From Nematopogon swammerdamellus (Eukaryota > Arthropoda > Insecta > Lepidoptera > Adelidae), in NCBI GenBank assembly GCA_946902875.1, contig OX336340.1, positions 23,265,566 through 23,329,565 of the forward strand: a DNA stretch of 64,000 nt. The letters are read 5' to 3'. This document shows, piece after piece, positions 18,395-29,219 of the stretch. Every line of letters begins with the position of its first letter. Within the stretch, counting starts at the first letter, position 1. The notes beneath the pieces are model-generated. The model was not told the origin of the DNA and made no database searches. It saw only the letters and a program-made list of their open reading frames with translations. Made by a program: the position numbers and the translations under genes.

Positions 18395-20437
18395 CTAGCT
18401 GAGCCCGCGGCTCCGCTCGCGTGAAATTCTTATTCCAAAGAAGAATGTAAGTAACTAAGGGCGAGGCCGAAGGCCGAGCTGCGTTCAGGTAATCGATAAA
18501 CCTTCTTAAAGAAAGTAACTAACTAAGGGCGAGGCCGAAGGCCGAGCTTCTTTCAGGTAAACGATAAACCTTTCTCAAATAAAGGAAGTAAGTAAGGGCG
18601 AGGCCGAAGGCCGAGCTGCGTTCAGGAAGACGATAAACCTTCTGGAAGAAAGGAAGGAACTAAGTGCGAGGCCGAAGGCCGAGATGCGTTCAGGTAAACC
18701 AAAAACCCTCTTCCGCCTTCGGGCCTCGCCCTTAAATACTTCCTTTCTTCGATAGAATATAATATCGTTTACTCAATCTATTAATTTCATAAAAATAAAA
18801 AAGTAACATTAATAACTAAAGAATTAAACCTACCTAACAAACATTAAAATAACTATCAAAACGGGCATTTTCAAATGTTCTTAGAGCACTTGCGGCATTA
18901 CCCCGCTGGATGGCAAGGCTTACCCTTTGAATGAAGTACATAAGCCCTTGATGGCGGGACACCAGTTGCGTCAACCAGCAGAGGCTCAAGCCTCTTTTGG
19001 CTTCACTACTCCACGGACCGAGGGTTTCAACCGCAAACGCAACAAATTCGAAATCTTGAATTATATTTCTATATTTGCTGCGTTTGAGGCTCTCCGCCCC
19101 AGCCTCGGCCGCGCCAGCCGCTCTTGAAGATGTCCTAACGTGACTTGGAGCCAATGTGAGAACAAAAGTGGCGTCCCACATCAAAGAACTACCCTTAGTC
19201 CATGGCACTAAGGTGATAGCATCGGGCCTCTTGCCATCCAGCCGGGAATAACCGCGAGGTTCTAGGATGCACGGTATATTTGCCGTTAGAAGCGTGGACT
19301 TTATAATAAAATTTTAATTAAATTAACTCAATATTAATATTAATTAACTTTATTCGAGATGGTTTAGCTTCTTCCTGAACGCAGCTCGGCCTTCGGCCTC
19401 GCACTTAGTTACTTGCTTTCTTCGAGATGGTTTATCATTTGTCAGAACGTAGCTCGGCCTTCGGCCTCGCCTTAGTTACTTACTTTCTTCAAGATGGTTT
19501 AGCTTCTTCCTGAACGCAGCTCGGCCTGCGGCCCCGCCCATAGTTACTTACTTTCTTCGAGAAGGTTTATGGTCTTCCAGAATAGAGCTCGGCCTTCGCA
19601 GATCCGCCTTCGGGCCCGCCTTTAGTTACTTACTTTCTTTTTTTGAAATACGAATTTCACGCGAGCGAAGCCGCGGGCAACAGATATATACATTTTATTG
19701 CACCAATGACAGCGACATAACTTCGACTTTCAATTATTATTTTTATTTATCAAACAATTTGTCACCGGCCAGCTCACGTCGAGATGACAGTTCTCCGTTG
19801 TCAACATGACATTTAAAATTGTTTTTTACCTTTACTTTGGATTACGTGATTTTTATTCTATTTTTTAATTATTATGTTCATCCGGGATATACACTGTCAC
19901 TATAAAAAGTTTCGTCAAATTCCGTTCAGTGGTTTTTGCGAGATGCGCGTACAAATAGACATTTTTGCATTTACGATTTTATGATATGTATAGATATGTA
20001 TAGACTATTGTGTTCAAGTAATAAAAAAGAAGAACTGTCATTTTCGTTGTATCTACTTATTTTTAAATTTCGAATGAATATTTTATTCAAATTGTATTTG
20101 CTGCCAGTTCTCAAGATATAATTATGTACTTTGGACTACGTGATTTTAAACGCGCAATAATGTTTATAATTGTAATTTTTTTTTATTTTTGTTTTTTTTT
20201 TTACGTATTATGTTAACCCGGCATATAAACTGCCACTATGCAAAGTTTCGTCTTATTCCGTTCAGTGGTTTTTGCGTGATGCGCGTACAGACAAACAAAC
20301 AAACAAACAAACAAAAATTTTAAAAACTGTTCTAACATGTTCAGTATCTCATTTTAAGCCACCCTGGTTAGTTTTTTTCCGAATACATTGAATGTACAGA
20401 CTTTCTTGCCTCTACGATTTTATTATATGTAGATAGA
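18395..20437. mobile_element. FB foldback-like element, copy 1
   Basis: About 2.04 kb. Left end CTAGCTGAGCCCGCGGCTCC and the right-side block GAAGCCGCGGGCAACAG are inverted relatives. Inside each lies a minisatellite arm: GAGGCCGAAGGCCGAG on the left (18460-18740) and its complement on the right (19360-19640). Between them is an endonuclease-like reading-frame fragment. A tail with (CAAA)n and TACGATTTTATTATATGTA closes the element. The 12-bp string TTTTATTCATAA occurs on both sides, a candidate target duplication. The tail carries a partly duplicated segment (19880-20140) not seen in copy 2. Confidence 0.8.
18834..19302 (-). pseudogene. PD-(D/E)XK-like C-terminal fragment inside FB copy 1
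   Basis: The minus-strand frame is open over about 155 codons, including upstream of any ATG, and ends in a stop at 18834. It reads ANIPCILEPRGYSRLDGKRP, then DAITLVPWTKG, WDATFVLTLAPSHV, FAVETLGPW and SLAIQRGNAASALRTF. The KRPD..LVPW..WDAT spacing resembles a PD-(D/E)XK nuclease core. I know similar ORF ends (with AIQRGNAAS) from repetitive sequences of many invertebrates, often downstream of reverse transcriptase, but I cannot name the family. There is no start signal, so this is a captured piece, not a gene. A second copy is at 51.0 kb and a third relative at 48.8 kb. Confidence 0.6.
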
Positions 20438-20454
20438 TTTTTATTCATAAGTAA

Positions 20455-20834
20455 TTTTTTTTATGTAATCCGGTATGAGGGCCTGAGTCGGAGGGGCCAA
20501 AGCACATACTCCGACCAGCCAATATCACCTCCGAGAAGGTAGGTGCCATACCGGAGATTTCCCTGGAATGCTGGCTATACTGTACTAGAGAAGAACACAA
20601 CCGAAGCTGCTATGCGGCCATCTTACATCCAGTACGGTGGCACCAACCCAGTCGGCTACAATTTGAGTCTACCACCTAGTAAGGGAAGTGACCTACAGTT
20701 TCACACCGTTTCCGAACGGGGAAGCACGTAAATTTTTTCGTCAGAAAAAAATCAATGGTACACGCTGACCGGATTCGAACCTCGGAACTCTCGCATGAGA
20801 AGCCGATGCCGAAACCACTCGGCCACCCGCCGCT
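20455..20834 (-). mobile_element. SINE-B, full length
   Basis: About 380 bp. Reading the minus strand, the head GCGGCGGGTGGCCGAGTGG has a leucine/serine-tRNA-like A box and GGTTCGAATCC is a perfect B box. Then follow GTAGGTCACTTCCCTTACTA-like sequence related to SINE-A, the CCGACTGGGTTGG block, the unique AGGAGAACACAACC..GGCTGC block and a short A tail. It sits directly right of FB copy 1, near another TTTTATTCATAA string. Confidence 0.9.
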
Positions 20835-21207
20835 TAATTTTAGTTTTATTCATAATTTTTATTCCTAAGTTTTTTATTCCTATTTTCATTAAATATTTGT
20901 ATATTTATATAGGTAGGTTATATAGGTAATATATGTAGGTTAAGCTGCCAACGTCCTCCTTGAAGTCAGTTGAAAATAATGTAATGCCAAAGAGATTTGC
21001 AAAGGATTTCCGCCATTAGATTAGTTTCCTGCCGCGAAAGGCGAAAGGAGAAAGGCAGTTCGCGAGTTCCGACGACCCTGAGTCCCTACTGAGTGATAAG
21101 GACACTGACATTCACTTCATTCACTTATGTTGTCTTCTACATACACATACACATGTATAGATTCTGTTTTAAAACACCTGTTAATTAAATATGTATAGTT
21201 TAATTAA
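20835..21207. other. No recognised feature
   Basis: Mixed-composition sequence; 20940-21120 looks single-copy within the window but has no coding signal that I can support. Confidence 0.5.
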
Positions 21208-21405
21208 ATACTAGGTGGTAGGGTTTATCCCGCCAGTGTTGGTACCACCGCACTCAATGAAACGTCGGTCGAAACGGTTATGTAAATAGTTCGTGCTTTC
21301 CGTCCAGTTCAGTGTAGCCGACATGAAATGAAGGGAAGCACTGACACCTAGTTCACTCGGTGTTATGGGCTGACATCACGGATGTTGTAGGTGATGTTTA
21401 TATAT
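21208..21405 (+). mobile_element. SINE-A body, head missing
   Basis: Begins at ACTAGGTGGTAGGGTTTATC and runs to GGATGTTGTAGGTGATG. It then passes into a TATATG-rich stretch. Confidence 0.85.
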
Positions 21406-21424
21406 GTATATATATGTATATATA

Positions 21425-21590
21425 AGGCACAAAGATCCACCTGGAACATGACTCGGTGGAAGAACCGTGCCAACGTGAGAGGTGGCTAGCCTTTCGCCCT
21501 TATGCACAGAATCTTGTCCATAGCCCTTAGTCGCCTTTTACGACATGTACGGGGAAAGATGCAGTGGGGGTATTCTTTTTTAAGTGCCAA
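21425..21590 (-). mobile_element. Family C, 5' half
   Basis: The minus strand holds AAGAATACCCCCACTGCATC, GTCGTAAAAGGCGACTAAGG and the GGTTCTTCCACCGAGTCATG block, in the order of the fuller copy at 40 kb. 21600-21880 is AT-rich and unassigned. Confidence 0.7.
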
Positions 21591-21888
21591 CCCAAGACTG
21601 TTAGATACTCGTATGAAATGTTTATTCCGAATATTTAACAAAAATACGCAAATGTATGCAATAAAAATTATTTAAATTAAATTTTAATAATTTAATTAGT
21701 AAAACGGACGTAAAGCTTATTTTTATCAACTATCTATAGTCAACAGCTATAATAGTGTTATGATTGTAACGTTCTACTTATTTAGAAAGAATTAAATGCA
21801 ATGAAACGTTTATTTGTCGCCATTTCGGATTACAATTTAAAAATACAACACAACTCAGCGCAGCGTGTGCAATAGATAACGTCTAGGA

Positions 21889-22182
21889 CACAGAGCATCA
21901 AATGCGCGCGCCCCTCCTAGAGGCGCCCTGAGCGCGATTTCTCTACAACGGCGTTGAAGCCTGTGGGCGTGGCCTATGACTTACATATGTGTGTTGTGCG
22001 TGTGCATTTGTTTTGTGCGTGTGCCTAACTTGTTCCTCTTTGTGTGTAGTGTCGATACTAGCACACACACACACACACATACGAAGCGCTAGCAGCACTG
22101 CGTGTAGTTTTTGGGTTTCAAATATTATCGCTTAGGGCGTCTCTAGTAGGGGGCGCGCGCGGTAGGTATTTGATGCTCTGTG
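21889..22182 (+). mobile_element. Family E MITE, copy 2
   Basis: 294 bp, nearly identical to copy 1, flanked by a perfect 8-bp duplication GTCTAGGA (21881-21888 and 22183-22190). The internal (AC)n tract is longer than in copy 1. 22191-22734 is unassigned. Confidence 0.93.
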
Positions 22183-22734
22183 GTCTAGGATAACGTATTG
22201 CGCTGATTTTCAGTTGAACCTATTTTGCCGGGAAATAATTTTTTTTTGCTTACAGGCTAGATATACATTGATACCAAAAAAAACAATTGTGAGAATTTGT
22301 TGAGTAAATAACAAAACAAGAAAGATAACCTTAAATTCCTACCAAAAACCAACTTTATATTTGATACTCAAATAGTTACCTTGATCGCTGTCTTTCACCA
22401 TGATTAATCTGCGGTAATGTCTTCAACAGCATTAAAAATACAGCTTAAAGAAAATTCAATACAAAGTATAAAAACTCCTAAAGCTTGCAACATTAAAATG
22501 TTGAAGGCCATCTACAAAGTTTCGTCACTCCATGAACTTGCTCTAGCACTAAACTGAATAGCGTACGTACCTATTTAAAAGCTGTCATAAACAAGTCAAG
22601 CTTTAGGAGCTGGCTAACCTGTTCGATTCTGCTCCACAACTTCATATATTTTAAGTATAGCTTAATTAATTTTCCTAATTTACGATCAGCAAATAAGCAA
22701 AAAAGGAATCGTCTTCCGATGATGTGTTCTCTAC

Positions 22735-22870
22735 TATCTACAACCTGGGGATCTTCAAAAGGTGTGTCAATAAACTAGACGACGACCTTTTTGTCCGCCT
22801 TGTAGCTGGCATGGCGCCTCTCTGAGCGTGGTTTCGCGAGGAGTGGTGTTATTGGCTGTCTCCGTGCCGA
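22735..22870 (+). pseudogene. LINE C-terminal fragment (NLGIFKRR type)
   Basis: Open from TIYNLGIFKRCVNKLDDDLF through VRLVAGMAPL to TGA at about 22824, followed by 3' UTR shared with 2.40-2.53 kb (GAGGAGTGGTGTTATTGGCT). It is 5'-truncated. 22871-23116 is AT-rich and unassigned. Confidence 0.6.
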
Positions 22871-23116
22871 TTGCCCATAAAAAATTCACAGATCTCGTAC
22901 ATTACACGACCTTCAAGGTACATTGAAAATGAACTCAACAAAATAAAAGAAAATTATTACATTTATATATTTTTTATTATTTTTCAAAAGCACAAGCAGC
23001 TTAATAAATGTGAATTAAAATTTAGACAGAAAAAGAGATAAGCTTGACATTATGTCTAACTAAAGTAACAAATTAATAAATATCAAATTTAAAAATATAA
23101 TATATTAACCTATATT

Positions 23117-23400
23117 CCTATGGCTTCCTTCCGGCTCTATCATCGGGACCCTGGAAATAACATATGACTAGAGTACTTGCGAAGACAAATCCAACGAGCC
23201 CAAACAAGGTGTGTTTTTTTTGTGTGGTTTAGGACTTCCTATGGCTTCATTCCGGCTCCATCATCAGGACCCTAGACATCATATATGACAAGAGTACTTG
23301 CGAAGACAAATCCAACGAGCAAACACGATGAGCTTATCATGTGTAGTTTAGGAGTTCCTATGGCTTCCTTCGGGCTCCATCATCAGAACCCAACTAACAA
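23117..23400. repeat. Tandem repeat of about 120 bp, 2.4 copies
   Basis: CCTATGGCTTCCTTCCGGCT-type starts occur at 23117, 23238 and 23357 (spacings 121 and 119). Each full unit contains AGTACTTGCGAAGACAAATC. The third unit is partial. Confidence 0.85.
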
Positions 23401-23929
23401 ACTAACAAAGTCACCCGAGGATCTGCAGAGCCCTCATTTGATTTTTCAAAATTTATTTCATACATCCGGATATTCCTCCTCGCTCTCTACGCTGTTGCAC
23501 TTCCAAAAGTCGATTTCACACTCTCAGCGAAAATGGGAAAAAATTGAGGGACAGTAAGTAAGTAAGTAAATAAAAAACGTTTAATTCTCGATCACGAGGC
23601 AGTACAATATACACCTTAAAATACAACAGCACGAACCATCATCGACAGACGAATGCTTTTTTTTTAAATGTAGCCCAAATTCCAAATTAATTTTAATATG
23701 TAATTAACTTAAGCGGCAATCTAAGGGGCAACCCTAAGAAAAATCAGGTGCTTCGGTACCGGAGAAGCGGGCGACAAAATTAAAATTTGTCGTTTAAGTG
23801 CCGCGTGTAAGAGCAAAGTGTCGCTTTAACTTTACGGGACTTGCACCCGTTCACCTACACACTGCTGACCTCACGGATGTGCACGAGCGAAGCCACATTC
23901 ACTAACAAACTTTCGCTAATGTTTCACAA
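23401..23929. other. No recognised feature
   Basis: Mostly AT-rich, with a mixed stretch at 23720-23900. No repeat shared with the rest of the window and no supported gene. Confidence 0.5.
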
Positions 23930-24060
23930 AAAAAAAGCGGCCAAGTGTGAGTCGAACTCGCGTTGAGAGGGTTCCGTACCATTAAGTTTCCCTGAGAACT
24001 GTAAGGTTTAGTATTTTCGGCAAAATTTTCCTGTAAACTATAAGAGAGGCTCTATATTCT
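23930..24060 (+). mobile_element. Family D, 5' fragment
   Basis: AAAAAAAGCGGCCAAGTGTG and CTCGCGTTGAGAGGGTTCCG are a diverged family D start; the rest of the element is absent. Confidence 0.65.
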
Positions 24061-24289
24061 CATTTTTTTTTTCGAAATTTTAGACTCAGTAGTTTCGAAG
24101 ATAAACGGGGAGGGGGGAGCTCGATTTTTGCATATTTTCTTTAATATATTTTAAACTATGCATTTTAAAATTATAAAAAAAAAATTGTATTCCTACACGA
24201 ACCCTTTTCATTGTATATGCGGTTTTACCTCCACTGCGAAGACAAGAGAGTGAGATAATAAACATATCCAACGATCTCTGTATTAGATG

Positions 24290-24482
24290 GCGACAGGCTA
24301 GCCACCTCTCACTTTGGAACGATCCTTTCGCCGGGTCATGCAGCGCAGCTGGTGGGTCTTCATACCTTACTTGGCTCAACGTGGCGGCCGGTGTTGCACT
24401 GTAATTTACAAGAGTACCTTCGGCGCACCACCGATTACTCTGCTTACCCCGACTGTCGGGATACAGCGTGTGGTATGTAAGT
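24290..24482 (+). mobile_element. Family C, 3' two thirds
   Basis: Contains GCCACCTCTCAC, GTGGGTCTTCATACCTTACT and TCGGGATACAGCGTGTGGTA, colinear with 40.10-40.30 kb. A SINE follows immediately at its 3' end. Confidence 0.7.
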
Positions 24483-24487
24483 ATTAT

Positions 24488-24820
24488 TATAATTTTTTTT
24501 TTTATGGAAACTGATACGGTTGGCTACATCACCTACAACATCCGTGATGTCAACCCATAACACCGGGTGAACGTGGTGCCACGTCAATACTTCCCTTCGG
24601 TCGTGCCGGCTACACTGAACTGGACGGAAAACACAAACTATTTACATAGCCGTTTCGACCGGCCTTTCATTCAGTGCGGTGGTACCAAACCGGGCGGGTT
24701 AAACCCTACCACCTAGTAATTTAAGAAGGGAGTCATATCCCTTAGTCGCCTTTTACGACATACTCGGGGAGAGATGCAGTGGGGCTATTCTTTTAATGTA
24801 CCGGCCCCACACGGTATGCA
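24488..24820 (-). mobile_element. Chimeric C+A SINE
   Basis: A SINE-A body in reverse (T run, CTGATACGGTTGGCTACATC) continues past the CCTACCACCTAGTAATTTAAG block into GGGAGTCATATCCCTTAGTC and the family C 5' module, ending at GGTACATTAAAAG and GGCCCCACACGG. The same A/C junction recurs at 28.9, 54.8, 55.8, 56.8 and 61.9 kb. Confidence 0.85.
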
Positions 24821-25290
24821 GTAAAACTTCCTTCGTGAGATGTCTGATGCAGCTCACGCTACACCAGCGTCTTTGCTGTCGGGTATATCCCAGCCCCACA
24901 CGCCGAGAGGCCTCTCCACGCCGCCGCCGCCCCACCTTTCACGCGGATTAAATTTCATACAGCAGCGCAAGTAATATAACTTTTATTAAGCAAACTTGAT
25001 TGCCATCGCGGCCTCGGTGGCGCGGCGGAGAGCGGAATAAAATCACGGAAAGCGTTTCGATTAAAATTGTCCTTTTGACATTGGATGGAGACCTTGATAC
25101 GAAGAAGGGTGCTCGAGAGACGGAAAAGTGCTCTCATTTGAGCAAAATTTAAATAATGTTCCATTCGATATACCAGATAGACGTATAGCCAGGCCTCACG
25201 CACTCTATGTACTTACTTGCGCGCGCTAACTAATTTCAATGGGCTGCCCAAAGAATATAAACAGCCGCACGGAGCATACTTACGCGCGGC
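24821..25290. other. No recognised feature
   Basis: GC-rich at 24880-24940 and 25000-25040, otherwise mixed. Short open frames are not supported as genes. Confidence 0.45.
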
Positions 25291-25292
25291 CG

Positions 25293-25450
25293 GCGCAGCT
25301 GCAAAGCAATAATCACTTTACACTCGATCGTTAAGGTACATTTTCGGACGCAGCGATTGGCGACGTGAAACAGTAGGCTATTAAAGCCCGAAGGTAGGAA
25401 CTTTTTCTATGGAGTGATTTATCTGTTACGAAGTAACTATTAAGTAATCT
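25293..25450 (+). mobile_element. 155-bp mobile segment (copy at 25.3 kb)
   Basis: Runs from CTGCAAAGCAATAATCACTT to TATTAAGTAATCTGTG and is closely similar to 55240-55394, where the same segment is flanked by a 7-bp duplication. At this site no duplication is evident. Confidence 0.65.
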
Positions 25451-25479
25451 GTGGTATAGTCTTCGCCATATGAACTCAG

Positions 25480-25765
25480 CGAAACGTCCATGGTTCGGCT
25501 GCCACGTGAAACTGTAGGTCCCTTCCCTTCTTACCTTACTAGGTGGCAGGGTTTATCCGCCCGGGTTGATACCACCGCACTGAATGAAACGTCGGTCGAA
25601 ACGGCTATGTAAATAGTTCGTGTTTTTCGTCCAGTTCAGTGTAGCCGACATGAAATAAAGGGAAGTACTGACATGGCACCTAGTTCACCAGGTGTTATGG
25701 GCTGACATCACGGATGTAGTAGGTGATGTAGCCAATCGTGTTAGTTTCCATATAATAAAATAAAA
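25480..25765 (+). mobile_element. SINE-A with partial head
   Basis: GGTTCGGCTGCCACGTGAAA is the remains of the B-box side of the head. The full body follows, from GTCCCTTCCCTTCTTACC to GTTAGTTTCCATATAATAAA. Confidence 0.88.
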
Positions 25766-25944
25766 CTTTGTGAAAGGATGAACTGAATTGTTGATTTGAA
25801 GTGTGATATTTTTCAATTATGCTAAACGGTACTTTACTGCGGTGGACATAAGAACAAACATCGCATGGATAATCTTACCGATAACAGTGAGTCGCTTTTA
25901 TGGCTTTTCGCGGGGTTAAAATCGAAGACTATACCAGATTAGTT

Positions 25945-25995
25945 ATCCTTCATTATCATCATCATCATCAACCTGTATCGGTCCACTGCTGGACA
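25945..25995 (-). mobile_element. RTE-like LINE, 3' terminus only
   Basis: On the minus strand TGTCCAGCAGTGGACCGATA is followed by (TGA)n. This matches the end of the RTE-like ORF at 57.95 kb and its TGA-repeat tail. Confidence 0.6.
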
Positions 25996-26164
25996 TAGTT
26001 ATCCTTATGTGTAACCAAATAAGAATCTTTACAAATGTCATAAATACAATATAATATTATTTTATTGCATAACTATAAATGAACATTTTATATTGTTATG
26101 TAACATTTTATATGTTTGTATGTGTGTGTAGGCTTGGTCAGCCTATGCCCAGGGATTTGTATTT

Positions 26165-26370
26165 AGGTACATTTTTTATAGTAAGCGCGACATGTGGCGT
26201 TGAGCCACCCATGAGGTGTCTAACGACGCATTGGGCCGAATGCGGGAGTTGTGAATGCCATGCTGGCCTGACAGGTGCCTATTCACGCCTCTCTTGGATG
26301 GCCCGAGCCTGTACTTGAGGGGAATTATGTGGGCGTTGAGCGTTCCAGAGTTTACCAGTTCTGTGCATAA
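26165..26370 (-). pseudogene. Jockey/CR1-like LINE 3' end
   Basis: On the minus strand it encodes the tail including YRLGPSKRGVNRHLSGQHGI and HNSRIRPNASLD, the C-terminal signature of the 3.7-kb element, followed by its short 3' UTR. Confidence 0.75.
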
Positions 26371-26449
26371 ATGTTCACGTTCATTGTTAAAATAACAGTA
26401 AGAGGAACATTTTTCTAAAACCAATCGAGATTTCAGCTGAATCATTCAG

Positions 26450-27244
26450 CGAGTTTCGGCGAATTTGTAATTACCAAAACTGTTCTCACTTTTTACATCA
26501 CGAAACTTCAAGGGCAAAGTGGGATGACTCCCACCGTTCGACTTGGCGATTTGACTGCGTCGCTAGCCGACTAGGTAGGCAATTAGTTCGTGCTGAATAA
26601 ATGATGTAGCCGGAGTAGCAAAGGGCTATAAGCCGCTCGGGCTTGGCTTCACAGAGCCCGCTACGCCTCCTCGCTGCGGTGCAGGGTTAAGCCGCTCTCA
26701 AATATTAACACCTACGCACATAGTGCTGTAGTCGCTCTTAACTCCTGTAGCCTCTGATATGGCACCTTTTAACCAAAGATATATTATGTAGTAGCGTACT
26801 AGATATATCACTCGGCCAACTAAGATGTTCCATCGAGTTGCGGTTCACGATCCTCAATTCTCTTAGTCGAGCGCGAGAAGTCGCAGCGCCCAGTCGTCGC
26901 CTGCCTGCTGCGATCGCGCCTCGCCTACTTTAAACTAATACATTTACACATCTTCGTTGATGCGAAGGTGCGATGGCGAATCTGGAGATGAAGCGTTAGA
27001 ATGAAAAGACAATAGGCACACCGACGCACGAGTGCGATCGTTCTCCCTACCCCTTCCCTCTCTCACGCACGCTTCCCGCCCCGCGCGCGCTCCCCTCTTC
27101 CGCTCGACTCTGCGCTCCGCCTCCCCGCTACCTTATCCCATACCTCAGCCGCTGGAACACTGCTTCTCTTTATATTTCTTCGGAGCGATAACTCTATATT
27201 ATATTTCCTCAAAGATCTTAACAGCAGACAGAGGATAGTCACGT
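26450..27244. other. Unassigned; GC-rich stretch at 26860-27130
   Basis: No repeat or domain recognised. 26870-26930 and 27040-27130 are rich in CG and in C, unlike the AT-rich surroundings. A promoter or 5' exon is possible but not shown. Confidence 0.4.
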
Positions 27245-27246
27245 TT

Positions 27247-27340
27247 TTTTTATGTTATCCGGTATAGGTGGATGAATCGGAGGGGCCAAAGCACATGCTC
27301 CAACCAGCCAATATCACCTACGAGAAGGTAGGTGTCATAA
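27247..27340 (-). mobile_element. SINE-B tail fragment
   Basis: T run, TTATCCGGTATAGGTGG and CCAACCAGCCAATATCACCT. It is interrupted by a second SINE-B copy that begins a few bases later. Confidence 0.8.
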
Positions 27341-27342
27341 TT

Positions 27343-27572
27343 ATTTTTTTTATGTAATCCGGTATGGGTGGCTGAGTCGGAGGGGACAAAGCGCATGCTC
27401 CGACCAGTCAATATCACCTCCGAGAAGGTAGGTGCCATACCGGAGACTTCCCTGGATTGCTGGCTATACTGGACTAGAGGAGAACACAACCGAGGCTGCT
27501 ATGCGGCCATCTTACTTTCAATACGGTGGTGTCAACCCAGTCGGCTACAATTTGAGCCTATACCACCTAGTA
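27343..27572 (-). mobile_element. SINE-B, tail half
   Basis: From the T run and TAATCCGGTATGGGTGGCTG through AGGAGAACACAACCGAGG to ACCACCTAGTAGG. The head is missing. Confidence 0.88.
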
Positions 27573-27748
27573 GGATACGAAACCATAAAAATGCATTTAT
27601 TTCAAAGAATAAGATAATTTTTTATCGATATAATCTCTATAATTAGAGATTATTGCAAAAATTGCGGTAGGCGCAGCTCTGTCTCAGTTCTCAGCATTGA
27701 GAAGTCCGTTGGAGCGAGTGAGACGGATCATGAGAAATTGGTCAGTAG

Positions 27749-28040
27749 CACAGAGCATGGAATATCGCGCGCCGCGTCTCCTAGAGACGCCTTGAGCGCG
27801 ATTTCCCTACAACGCCGTTGAAGCCTGTGGGCGTGGCCTATGACGTACATGTGTGTTGTGCGTGTGCATTTGTTTTGTGCGTGTGCCTAACTTGCTCCTC
27901 TTTGTGTGTAGTGTCGATACTAACACACACACACACACACATACGAAGTGCTAGCAGCTCAGCGTACGATTATTGGGTTTCAAATATTATCGCTTAGGGC
28001 GTCTCTAGGAGGGGGCGCGCGCGGTATTCCATGCTCTTTG
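27749..28040 (+). mobile_element. Family E MITE, copy 3
   Basis: 292 bp with termini CACAGAGCATGG and CCATGCTCTTTG. It is flanked by GTCAGTAG (27741-27748) and GTCAGCAG (28041-28048), an 8-bp duplication with one mismatch. More diverged from copies 1 and 2. Confidence 0.9.
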
Positions 28041-28048
28041 GTCAGCAG

Positions 28049-28440
28049 TAATGTTGAATTGCTATCAGAGAACAACAGCACAGATCAAATAAGTAATCGT
28101 TAGATGGGTTATCAACAGCGCTCTGAATGGTAACGTGGTATCGCCAAATTTCCTACAAACCAAATTACAGCATCGCATGTCGACATTTACAGCCAATGAG
28201 GTCGCGAAAAGATGTCGGCATAGTCTGCCAATGACATGGAGATGGTAGCCCATCTAGCCATACTATCTCTGATCTGTGGCGTTATGAGAGAGTTCGCGCT
28301 ATACAAGATTTGAGCTGTAAGTGCTATTACCTGGTCGAGCAAGGCTTATTCATCTGGAGTAGTTGACGGAGTAATGCAGCTCGGCGGAGGATCACGCGAC
28401 GACATCATACATAAACCGTGCACGCTTAGGTATTACAATA
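28049..28440. other. No recognised feature
   Basis: Mixed composition without shared repeats or a supported frame. Confidence 0.45.
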
Positions 28441-28442
28441 TT

Positions 28443-28465
28443 GTTAGATAGATAGATAGATAGAA
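28443..28465. repeat. (GATA)n microsatellite
   Basis: About five GATA units next to AAAATGCTTTATTGCTCC, the complement of a GCAATAAAG-type LINE tail; see the (CTAT)n tail at 53.2 kb. Confidence 0.8.
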
Positions 28466-28799
28466 AATGCTTTATTGCTCCTGTAGAGCTGTGAGGTAAA
28501 AGGTGAAGCGGTGTCGTGTCCTCTGGCTCCACGTGTAGCTGCAGCTGATGTTGTTGTATGGGCTAGTGCCCGGTTGTTCTGCCAAGCGATCTGTATTTAT
28601 GCGAGGCGTATTAGATATTTCAGCAATGTGTTAAGTGGCGTATGGAATTCTTAATTAGCCGTTATTTGCCACCTGTTGGTGTGCTAGTGAATCTTTCTGT
28701 TTCTTCGTCGCGAAGCGATGTAGGTTATTATCGATCTTTATTATTCAGTTGTGGGATAGGTGTCGCTATCACCACGCTCCAGTAAACCGTACAGTACGT

Positions 28800-29135
28800 A
28801 CAGTATTTGTACCGTGTGGGGCCAGTACTTTAAAAGAATAGCCCCACTGCATCTCTTCCCGTGTATGTCGTAAAAGGCGACTAAGGGATATGATTCCCTT
28901 CTTATATTACTAGGTGGTAGGGTTTGACCCGCCCGGGTTGGTATCACCGCACTGAATGAAAGGTCTGTCGAAACGGCTATGTAAATAGTTCGTGTTTTCC
29001 GTCCAGTTCAGTGTAGCAGACCTGAAATGAAGGGAGGCACTGACATGGCACCTAGTTCACCCGGTGTTATGGGCTAACATCACTGATGTTGTAGGTGATG
29101 TAGCCAACCGTGTCAGTTTCCATAAAATAAAAATT
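28800..29135 (+). mobile_element. Chimeric C+A SINE, longest plus-strand copy
   Basis: Starts with TACCGTGTGGGGCCAGTAC, continues through CCCCACTGCATCTCTTCCC, GTCGTAAAAGGCGACTAAGG and the junction ATATGATTCCCTTCTTATAT, into the complete SINE-A body, ending TCAGTTTCCATAAAATAAAA. No tRNA-like head is present, so the family C module occupies the 5' end. Confidence 0.88.
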
Positions 29136-29219
29136 TACATTAGAACATTTACATAAGGTGCAAATTGTTCACACTTACTTGTTTGCATCTTCGCTCGCGT
29201 TAAGTATATCACAATGTTA

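Noticed and set aside
18395..20437. LTR retrotransposon suggested by paired end repeats
   Set aside because: The repeats are inverted and not direct, and no gag, protease or integrase is present.
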